This document shows positions 56,290 to 64,000 of a stretch of DNA of 64,000 nt, in pieces. The first letter of the stretch is position 1; each line of letters begins with the position of its first letter. Source of the stretch: an uncultured Halomonas sp. GTDB taxonomy: Bacteria > Pseudomonadota > Gammaproteobacteria > Pseudomonadales > Halomonadaceae. A model generated the notes under the pieces. That model saw only the letters and a program-made list of their open reading frames with translations. It ran no database searches and was not told the DNA's origin. A program made the translations under genes and the position numbers. The stretch covers positions 1 to 64,000 of the forward strand of contig NZ_CANMTQ010000009.1 in assembly GCF_947500835.1 (NCBI RefSeq), written 5' to 3'.

Positions 56290-59211
56290 TCAACCTTGAC
56301 GATACTCTCGCATAACCTTTTCACAACCCGGCCCCACGCCTTCTCCCGTGCCCAGGTCGACCCAGGGTAGAATGGCCAGGGGCGGGGCGATGACCGCGCC
56401 CAGCACCGAAAGCACGCTGCGTGCAACAAGCTCTCGGCTCACCAGGTCCACTGAAGGCGAGTTCAACGGGCCCTGCAGGCGTATCGGCGAGTCGGATGCC
56501 AACAGGCTAGCATCCTTGGAGTGCGCCTCGAACACCAGGTTCATGTATTCCCGGTCAAGATCGATCGACCCGCCTCCGGTCATGTTGCTGTCACTGGTGC
56601 TGACAAAAAGCTGCTCGACCTTTACCAGACCACTGGTCGCATCTAGCCGAGTGTAGGCGCATTGCATGGGTACCTTTTCCGCATCCGCCAAGGCCCCGGT
56701 CAAGGCCTCGGCCACGTCCAGCCCAAGGGCTTCCATGACCAGCATGTCCATGCGCCCGCCGGACATGGCAAGCTCGATCAAACCATCAAGATTTGCCATG
56801 GTCCCGGCGAAAGAGCCCCCGCGAAAGCGTAGCTGTCCTTCGCCGCCAAGGGTGCCGGCGGAGTCCTCGGCAATGTCGCCGAGTTCGGCGCTGCGCAGCA
56901 GAGGCTTCAAGTTGACGTTGCGCAAGGAAAACTCAAGACTGCCGTTCAAGGGCGCACTGCGCGCATCCATGCGCACCCGGGAGGTGATTCGTCCGCCGCC
57001 TATTCCGGCTTCCAGAGGTTCGAGAGTCAAGACACCTTCATCCAGGGTGAGGTCGAGCTTCAAGGAAGACATGGGAATGTCCTCGACCTGAACGCTGTCT
57101 GCCCGGTAGACCACGTCTGCATCCATGCTTCGTAATCCTTCAAGGTTCCACTTCGCCTCTGGAAAGATGCCCGCTTGCTGCGCCTGCCTGGCGGCACGAC
57201 GCTGTTGACGGGCAGAGGCAGCCTCACCGGGCCCGGTTTGTGGTGTACCCCCGAACAAGGGCGCCAGATCGTCCAGGTCCAGTCGCCGGGAGTTAAGGGT
57301 GGCCCAGAGCATGCTGCGCTCATCGAGACGCAGGCGAACATCGCCGCTGACATCGCTGTCGCCAAAATGCCCGTCCAGATCGAGTAGCCGCACCAAATCC
57401 TTCTTCATGCGCAGCTCACCGCCCACACGGTAGGGGGGAAGCGCAGGAAGATCGAGACCAATCAAACGGTTGAGCCGGGCCGGATTGGGTCCGGATAGCT
57501 CGAAGGCACCTTGTACCTGGGAAAGCTTGAGGGGTTGCACGATCGAACCATCGACGTCGAGCCGTGATTTTCGCGAGCTCGCCCAGCCCTTGATGGGATA
57601 GCGCTTGTCGGGGGAATTCAAGGTCAGCAGCGGCCCGACCTTGACGTCGTAGGCAAAGGGGATGCCTTCGCGCCGGCCCTCTCCCCACAGGCGCACACCC
57701 TCCTGATCGGTCGCATCAAACGTCGTGCTTTCGGCCTTCACCTGCAGCATCAGGTTCTGGTCCGGGGCGCGATAGGCAACGGACGTATCATCCAGTTCAA
57801 GCTTACCCTGCTCGAATCCCGCGTGAAGTCGCCCATCCACAACGCCTAGTTCGGCATAGCCCAGCGGCGCCAGTGCCTGACCCAGATCCAGCGTCTCCAT
57901 ACGGGCGTCCAGATTGGCGCTGATGGTGTGAGAATCGCTTTCGAGCCATCCGTGAGCCGCTATCTCTGAATCCTCTTGAGCCACATGCAGTCGCTCGAGA
58001 CTCAAACGGCCCTGCTCGAGGCTGCCTTTCAACGACACATCTTCAAGACGCGTATCGCCATAGCTGACGGCCGCGACGGATAGGTCAATGCGAGCATCAA
58101 CATCATTCAGAGGCGCCAGGCGCTGGGCCAGACGCTGATCCAAGGGAAGCTCGTCAGCAACTTGCTCGGCTTTTTTCTCGGTTTCCCGCTCAGCCTCTTC
58201 TTTCTCCGCCGGGCTGTCGAGATCGGTGACGCCCCACTGTTCGAGCTTGAGCCTATCCGCGCTGAGCTGGGCATCGAGTTGCGGCCGTTCGGTCGATGTC
58301 ACCGCCAAGGAGCCGGTCAGCGCACTTTCCCCCACCTGGGCGTCAATCTCTTCAAGGGTCCAGCGCTTGTCGTCGTGATCCAGCACTGCCTGTATGGCCA
58401 TATCCGGCAGGTCCAGCGCCGGTCGATCCAGCAAGCCCGCCAAATTGGCTTGCTGGGGTGCGCTGACATCGAGTTTGCCGTGTAGCGACAATGGCTTTGC
58501 AACATCTTTTAACCGCCCGTCGAAGCTTGCCTCGAGCTTGCCAAGCGCCGCCTGAAATTCAAGCGGATAGGATCCGCCCGCCAAGGCTTTCGAGGGGGCG
58601 CCACTGCGTAGACGCAGCGTCACGGGATCGTCTTGATAGCGGCCCTTGCCATCGACGATCAAGCGCCGCGGCCCGTCGTTTGGATTCTCGGTGCGAAAAT
58701 CGACGTCGACATTCGCATCGACGCCTTTATCCTGGTAGGTGAATCTGCCCTGATCGATATCCACCGCTTGAAGCTCGAAAGGCAGCTCGCCGCTGCCGCT
58801 CTCGTCTTCCTCGTCGTCTTCGGGCAATAGATTCGACCAGCTGGCGCGGCCGTCCTCACGCCGAGCCAAGTGAATGCGGGGCTGCTGCAGATAAAGCCGC
58901 TCCAGGACGACATTGCCTTTAAATAGCGCCGAAAGAGAAACACCAATCTCGAGAGCCCCGAGATCGAGCATATGCTCTTCGGGCGCCCAGTCCGGGTTGG
59001 CGATACGGATACCCTCGAATTGCAGCGACAGGGGCCAGCCCCAGTCGATATCGTGAGCAGCGATTGCGACCTCGCGTCCGTTGAGGCGTTGACTAATCTG
59101 ATCCTCTAGCAGCTCCCGGGCCCAACGGGACTCCGCCAGCCACATGATCGCAATGATCATCGCGATCAGACCAAGCAAACCTACAAGACTCCATCGGGCA
59201 ATCCTTCCCAT
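56290..59211 (-). CDS. AsmA family protein
   Basis: 973 residues. One N-terminal TM helix (WSLVGLLGLIAMIIAIMWLAE) is followed by a large, beta-rich periplasmic AsmA/TamB-like region. The typical N-terminal pattern NGREVAIAAHDIDWGWPLSLQFEGIRIANPDWAPEE and a C-terminal LGGEGQLRFRGGSFAGTMANLDGLIEL AsmA-like domain are visible. Such proteins form hydrophobic grooves linked to phospholipid movement toward the outer membrane. ATG 59211 has GGAGG upstream; the open frame beyond overlaps mutS and is spurious. Which AsmA paralogue this is cannot be settled here. Confidence 0.88.
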   Translation of the reverse strand: MGRIARWSLVGLLGLIAMIIAIMWLAESRWARELLEDQISQRLNGREVAIAAHDIDWGWPLSLQFEGIRIANPDWAPEEHMLDLGALEIGVSLSALFKGNVVLERLYLQQPRIHLARREDGRASWSNLLPEDDEEDESGSGELPFELQAVDIDQGRFTYQDKGVDANVDVDFRTENPNDGPRRLIVDGKGRYQDDPVTLRLRSGAPSKALAGGSYPLEFQAALGKLEASFDGRLKDVAKPLSLHGKLDVSAPQQANLAGLLDRPALDLPDMAIQAVLDHDDKRWTLEEIDAQVGESALTGSLAVTSTERPQLDAQLSADRLKLEQWGVTDLDSPAEKEEAERETEKKAEQVADELPLDQRLAQRLAPLNDVDARIDLSVAAVSYGDTRLEDVSLKGSLEQGRLSLERLHVAQEDSEIAAHGWLESDSHTISANLDARMETLDLGQALAPLGYAELGVVDGRLHAGFEQGKLELDDTSVAYRAPDQNLMLQVKAESTTFDATDQEGVRLWGEGRREGIPFAYDVKVGPLLTLNSPDKRYPIKGWASSRKSRLDVDGSIVQPLKLSQVQGAFELSGPNPARLNRLIGLDLPALPPYRVGGELRMKKDLVRLLDLDGHFGDSDVSGDVRLRLDERSMLWATLNSRRLDLDDLAPLFGGTPQTGPGEAASARQQRRAARQAQQAGIFPEAKWNLEGLRSMDADVVYRADSVQVEDIPMSSLKLDLTLDEGVLTLEPLEAGIGGGRITSRVRMDARSAPLNGSLEFSLRNVNLKPLLRSAELGDIAEDSAGTLGGEGQLRFRGGSFAGTMANLDGLIELAMSGGRMDMLVMEALGLDVAEALTGALADAEKVPMQCAYTRLDATSGLVKVEQLFVSTSDSNMTGGGSIDLDREYMNLVFEAHSKDASLLASDSPIRLQGPLNSPSVDLVSRELVARSVLSVLGAVIAPPLAILPWVDLGTGEGVGPGCEKVMREYRQG

Positions 59212-59400
59212 GCGGCCTCCATGTCCTTTTACTTTGTTGGCGTCCAGTCCTTCAGCATAGCCATTATCGACCGTCTGGCGCAGAGTTCGTGCGGTGCGCC
59301 GTTCAAGCCTACCGTTTACCTGGGTTGGGCCTAGTCTGTCGAAAGCGCATCTTCCTGGGATAGAATGGCCGCCCATCGACTCAGGAGATTCGCAGACATC

Positions 59401-61992
59401 ATGCCCGACGCGCGCGAGACGACTCCCGGCCATACGCCCATGATGGCGCAATATCTCAAGATCAAGCGGGAGCATCCCGGCGTGCTGCTGTTCTATCGGA
59501 TGGGGGATTTCTACGAGCTGTTCTTCGACGATGCACGGCGCGCCGCTCAACTGCTCGATATCACCCTCACCCAGCGCGGTCAGTCCGCGGGCAAACCGAT
59601 CCCCATGGCCGGCGTGCCCTATCACAGCGCCGAGGGGTATCTGGCGCGGCTGGTCAGAGGCGGTGAATCCGTGGCGATCTGCGAACAGATTGGCGATCCC
59701 GCCACCAGCAAGGGCCCGGTGGAGCGAAAGGTCGTTCGCATCGTCACCCCGGGTACGCTGCACGACGAAGCCCTGCTCGACGCCAGACGCGACAACCTGC
59801 TGCTTGCCCTGCATCGACATTCCGCGGGCTGGGGAATCGCCTGGCTGGAACTTGCAAGTGGTCGTTTCAGCCTGCTCGAGGTGGCAAGCGACGCTGATCT
59901 GCTGGCGGAGATTCATCGTCTCGACCCGGCGGAGTTACTGGTTGCCGAGGGGCTCGAGCTGCCCTCGAGTCTGACCGGGCGTAGCGGCCTCAAGCGCCAG
60001 AGCGAATGGCTGTTCGACCTGGAATCCGCGACACGGCTGCTGTGCGATCAGTTCGGCGTCAACGATCTGCGCGGTTTTGGCTGTGCGCATTTGCATCATG
60101 GCATCACCGCGGCGGGCGTGCTGATCGATTACGCCCGGGACACCCAGCGCACCTCCCTGCCCCATGTGACGGCGCTCAGCGTGGAAAATCGCGACGACAC
60201 GGTCATCATCGATGCGGCCAGCCGACGCAATCTCGAGATCGACACCAATCTGAATGGCACCGGCGACAACACCCTGGCCAGCGTACTCGACACCACCGCC
60301 ACGGCGATGGGTTCACGCCTGCTCAAACGCTGGCTCAATCGGCCACTGCGCAGTCGCGAACAGATCACCGCGCGCCAGGGGGCGGTGCAGCTGTTGCAGG
60401 GCAACGAGATCCACGCGCCGCTTCATGAGAGCCTCAAGCGAATCGGCGACGTGGAGCGCATTCTGGCCCGGATCGCGCTGCGCAGCGCCCGCCCTCGGGA
60501 TCTGGCACGGCTGAGGGACGCCCTCAATGCACTGCCGGAGTTACAGCAGGAGATGGCCACGCTGGATACGGGAAGCGCTCTGGATGACCTGCGTCAGTAC
60601 ATCCACCCCTACCCCGAACTGGCGGATCTTTTGACCCGTGCGCTGATCGACAATCCGCCGGTGGTCATTCGCGATGGGGGCGTGATCGCCCCGGGCTTCG
60701 ATGAGGAACTCGATGAGTTTCGCGGCCTGGCGGAGCACGCCGGCGACTACCTGATCAAGCTCGAGACCCGGGAGCGAGAGCGCACCGGACTGGCCGGGCT
60801 GAAGGTCGGTTACAACCGGGTGCATGGCTACTACATCGAGATCCCTCGAGCCCAGGCCCGGGACGTGCCGGCGGACTACATTCGTCGGCAGACGCTGAAG
60901 AACGCGGAACGCTTCATCATTCCCGAACTCAAGGAGTTCGAGGACAAGGCGCTGTCGGCAAAATCCAAGGCCCTGGCCCGGGAGAAGCTGCTTTACGAAG
61001 GCCTGATCGATGCCTTGGCCGCCGAGCTTGTTCCTCTGCAAGCAACAGGCCAGGCACTTTCCACCCTGGACGTGCTGAGCAGTTTCGCCGAACGCGCCCT
61101 GGCACTGGATTTCGTCCGCCCCCGACTGCTCGATACGCCAGGCATCTGTATTGCCGGTGGCCGCCATCCGGTGGTCGAACATGTCAGCGAAACGCCCTTC
61201 GTGCCCAACAATCTGCGCTTGGATGCCGCGCGGCACATGCTGATAATCACCGGCCCCAACATGGGCGGCAAATCCACCTACATGCGTCAGGCGGCGTTGA
61301 TTGCGCTACTCGCCCACTGCGGTAGCTTCGTGCCTGCGGATGAGGTCGAGATCGGCATGCTGGATCGCATCTTCACCCGTATCGGCTCGAGCGACGATCT
61401 TGCCGGCGGCCGCTCCACTTTCATGGTGGAAATGACCGAAACCGCCAGCATTCTGCACAACGCCACCGAGGCAAGCCTGGTGCTGATGGACGAGATCGGT
61501 CGCGGCACCAGCACCTTCGACGGCCTGTCCCTGGCCTGGGCGAGCGCCGAACATCTGGTGCGGGTAAAAGCCTTTACCCTGTTCGCTACCCACTACTTCG
61601 AGATGACCGCCCTTCCGGAGCAGCTCGAAGGGGTCGCCAACGTGCATCTGACTGCAGCGGAACACAAGGATGGCATCGTATTCATGCATCGTGTCGAGGA
61701 CGGCCCAGCCAGTCAGAGTTACGGCCTGCAAGTGGCACAGCTCGCCGGCGTGCCGCAATCCGTGATAGCCAGGGCACGGGACAAGCTGGCCCTTCTCGAA
61801 CAGCAGGAAGTCGATCAAGGACAGCGTCCCCCACCACGGTACGACAAGACTGCAAGGGTAGCGCCCCGGCAGGCGGATCTGTTTGCCAGCACGCCGCACC
61901 CCTTGATCGAGGAGCTTGGCGGACTTGCCCTGGACGAACTATCGCCACGACAAGCGCTTGATCTGCTGTATCGCTGGAAAGAGCACGCATAG
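59401..61992 (+). CDS. mutS: DNA mismatch repair protein MutS
   Basis: 863-residue mismatch sensor. The mismatch-binding Phe-x-Glu is in [14 protein letters not shown] (about residue 35). The connector, lever and clamp domains follow, then the ATPase with Walker [15 protein letters not shown], Walker [16 protein letters not shown] and the H-loop [11 protein letters not shown], and a C-terminal tetramerisation tail. ATG 59401 ([19 protein letters not shown]) fits homologues; the in-frame ATG at 59365 is less likely. Upstream of fdxA as in Pseudomonas. Confidence 0.98.
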   Translation: MPDARETTPGHTPMMAQYLKIKREHPGVLLFYRMGDFYELFFDDARRAAQLLDITLTQRGQSAGKPIPMAGVPYHSAEGYLARLVRGGESVAICEQIGDPATSKGPVERKVVRIVTPGTLHDEALLDARRDNLLLALHRHSAGWGIAWLELASGRFSLLEVASDADLLAEIHRLDPAELLVAEGLELPSSLTGRSGLKRQSEWLFDLESATRLLCDQFGVNDLRGFGCAHLHHGITAAGVLIDYARDTQRTSLPHVTALSVENRDDTVIIDAASRRNLEIDTNLNGTGDNTLASVLDTTATAMGSRLLKRWLNRPLRSREQITARQGAVQLLQGNEIHAPLHESLKRIGDVERILARIALRSARPRDLARLRDALNALPELQQEMATLDTGSALDDLRQYIHPYPELADLLTRALIDNPPVVIRDGGVIAPGFDEELDEFRGLAEHAGDYLIKLETRERERTGLAGLKVGYNRVHGYYIEIPRAQARDVPADYIRRQTLKNAERFIIPELKEFEDKALSAKSKALAREKLLYEGLIDALAAELVPLQATGQALSTLDVLSSFAERALALDFVRPRLLDTPGICIAGGRHPVVEHVSETPFVPNNLRLDAARHMLIITGPNMGGKSTYMRQAALIALLAHCGSFVPADEVEIGMLDRIFTRIGSSDDLAGGRSTFMVEMTETASILHNATEASLVLMDEIGRGTSTFDGLSLAWASAEHLVRVKAFTLFATHYFEMTALPEQLEGVANVHLTAAEHKDGIVFMHRVEDGPASQSYGLQVAQLAGVPQSVIARARDKLALLEQQEVDQGQRPPPRYDKTARVAPRQADLFASTPHPLIEELGGLALDELSPRQALDLLYRWKEHA

Positions 61993-62146
61993 GGAATGAG
62001 GGCATAGCCAATCGTTCGAAGACATAGCTTGTTTGCTTATGCCAGGCACGGCTAAAATCGCAGCCTAATAGAACCAAGTCTTATAGACAGCATGTTTCAT
62101 ATTATGCGTGTGCTGTTCTTGCACAGATTAAATTAGAGGAGAAATC

Positions 62147-62470
62147 ATGACATTCGTCGTCACCGAAAACTGCATCCGCTGCAAGTACACCGATTGCGTA
62201 GAGGTGTGCCCGGTCGACTGTTTCTACGAAGGGCCCAACTTTTTGGTCATTCACCCCGACGAATGTATCGATTGCGCTCTTTGCGAGCCGGAATGCCCCG
62301 CGGAGGCAATTTTTTCTGAGGATGAATTGCCGGATGCCCAGCAAGTTTTCATTGAAATAAATGCGGAGCTCGCCGAGGTGTGGCCAAACATCACCGAAAA
62401 AAAGGATCCACTGGAAGACGCCGAAGCCTGGGATGGCAGGACTGGAAAGTTGGAGCAGCTCGAACGCTGA
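62147..62470 (+). CDS. fdxA: Ferredoxin FdxA (7Fe type)
   Basis: 107-residue ferredoxin with a [3Fe-4S] and a [4Fe-4S] cluster. Cysteine ligands are in [18 protein letters not shown] and [17 protein letters not shown]; the C-terminal extension ([20 protein letters not shown]) is typical of the Azotobacter FdI/FdxA group. Strong ribosome site (AGAGGAGA). Its 3' end faces the oppositely transcribed RNA at 62490-62650. Confidence 0.97.
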   Translation: MTFVVTENCIRCKYTDCVEVCPVDCFYEGPNFLVIHPDECIDCALCEPECPAEAIFSEDELPDAQQVFIEINAELAEVWPNITEKKDPLEDAEAWDGRTGKLEQLER

Positions 62471-62489
62471 AGCGCGAACCTTGTAGACA

Positions 62490-62650
62490 TGAAAAAGGCG
62501 ACCCGAAGGTCGCCCGCTCCCAGCCGCTCCATGAGGGTAATTCCCTATACCCGCTTCCCTTGGCCTCTTCCTTGTCCGGTCGCAACATCCTGTTCCGCCG
62601 AACGAGCCAACGACTACTTGCTTCCTTGCTGCCAGCATCTTGCTGACTAG
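62490..62650 (-). ncRNA. rsmZ: RsmZ/CsrB-type CsrA-sequestering small RNA (candidate)
   Basis: The 467-base gap 62471-62937 contains no protein gene. On the minus strand ten GGA motifs occur between 62654 and 62518 (first G at 62654, 62625, 62596, 62590, 62577, 62571, 62558, 62544, 62530 and 62520), many as AGGA or GGGA. Two lie in hairpin loops: GGGTA-TAGGGAAT-TACCC (62552-62535) and AACA-GGA-TGTT (62593-62583). A strong terminator ends it at 62492. In Pseudomonas, rsmZ occupies exactly this spot beside fdxA. The 5' end is set by a -10 (TATATT) at 62662-62657 and is approximate. Confidence 0.8.
62492..62514 (-). terminator. Terminator of the RsmZ-like RNA
   Basis: Minus strand GGCGACC-TTCG-GGTCGCC (62514-62497), a 7-bp stem with UUCG tetraloop, then TTTTT. 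Read on the plus strand it has no U-tract, so it serves the minus-strand RNA and not fdxA. Confidence 0.9.
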
Positions 62651-62656
62651 ATCCTG

Positions 62657-62662
62657 AATATA
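62657..62662 (-). promoter_or_regulatory. -10 element of the RsmZ-like RNA
   Basis: TATATT on the minus strand, with only a poor -35 (GAACTT, 62685-62680), as expected for an activator-dependent promoter. The predicted start is near 62650. Confidence 0.45.
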
Positions 62663-62824
62663 TTCTGGCAGTTCGAGAAAAGTTCGCAAAGGGGGGCAAT
62701 ATCGGCAGATAACGTTCTGACTTTAGAAGAATTTTGAAAATTTTTTACAAACAATGACTTATCAATTTGTCAATGTTTGTAAAGCTGATTTTGTTTTATT
62801 TTGTCCATAAAAGCGTCGCGTCTT

Positions 62825-62842
62825 TGTAGGAAATATCTTACA
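62825..62842 (-). promoter_or_regulatory. GacA-type upstream activating sequence
   Basis: TGTAGG-AAATAT-CTTACA (plus strand) against the GacA box consensus TGTAAG-N6-CTTACA: one mismatch. It is centred about 184 bases upstream of the predicted RNA start. The DNA in between is very AT-rich (62720-62815), a setting suited to looping or bending proteins. Confidence 0.7.
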
Positions 62843-62887
62843 AACCTTGAAGACATTGACGACACCGAAGAAAACTTAATGCGCCAC

Positions 62888-62923
62888 AAAAAGCACCGGC
62901 GGCATCAATGGATACCGCCAGCT
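62888..62923 (-). terminator. Terminator of eno
   Basis: Minus strand interrupted stem GC..GGCGG.ATC/GAT.CCGCC..GC followed by TTTTTG, 15-50 bases past the eno stop. Confidence 0.65.
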
Positions 62924-62937
62924 TACCTTTTCCCTTC

Positions 62938-64000
<1,063 letters not shown>

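Noticed and set aside
59212..59916. N-terminal extension of the AsmA protein
   Set aside because: It overlaps the start of mutS on the other strand, and the signal-anchor helix begins right after ATG 59211.
62391..62699. 102-codon minus-strand frame across the fdxA-eno gap
   Set aside because: The GGA repeats, loop placement, terminator and synteny fit an RsmZ-type RNA, while the translated product is low-complexity and unlike any family.

Overview
The window reads as chromosomal DNA of a moderately GC-rich gammaproteobacterium. Gene families and gene order point to the Halomonadaceae or a near relative; this is inferred from gene content, not from a 16S sequence. Supporting blocks are recA-recX-alaS-lysC-csrA-tRNA, mutS-fdxA next to an RsmZ-type RNA (an arrangement known from Pseudomonas), a GlrK/QseG/GlrR operon, a Na+-type oxaloacetate decarboxylase and a complete System I cytochrome c maturation operon. 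Almost everything is core genome; the only clearly accessory stretch is bases 1-4954.

Layout. 1-4954: accessory stretch bounded by two same-orientation IS30-family 3' remnants. It holds an IS-truncated arylamine N-acetyltransferase, tag, lplA, a RhuM-Doc fusion and a yefM-yoeB toxin-antitoxin pair with a well-formed operator. 5035-8393: guaA and guaB with their promoter, divergent from xseA. 9735-13193: glrR, qseG and glrK (minus strand), preceded by a 746-base gap with a strongly structured RNA candidate, a terminator and a sigma-54-like promoter. 13940-21821: argA, pit with its PhoU-like partner, a CYTH protein, a voltage-gated K+ channel with a C-terminal zinc ribbon, yciO, rnm (yciV), yciB and yciI. 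21932-28137: fabI, two tandem acetate kinases, mnmC and a cytochrome b561. 28308-42984: minus-strand run ccmABCDEFGHI-smc-zipA-ligA-yheU. 43165-44240: a LexA-like S24 protease lacking a DNA-binding domain, translationally coupled to yigZ. 44376-47867: oadGAB. 47996-55581: dusC, two tRNA-Arg, tRNA-Ser, csrA, lysC, alaS, recX and recA. 55691-64000: pncC, a large AsmA protein, mutS, fdxA, an RsmZ-like RNA and the 3' part of eno.

How it fits together. The window encodes CsrA and, 12.7 kb away, an RNA with ten GGA motifs in about 140 nt, its own terminator and an upstream GacA-type box, so both sides of a Gac/Rsm circuit seem to be present. The second RNA candidate sits directly upstream of glrK behind a sigma-54-like promoter. 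This is where enterobacteria carry the sRNA glmY, which GlrR controls through sigma-54, although no GlmY sequence similarity is visible. These two RNA loci are the best candidates for previously undescribed biology here. The LexA-like protease without a helix-turn-helix and the RhuM-Doc/YefM-YoeB stretch come next.
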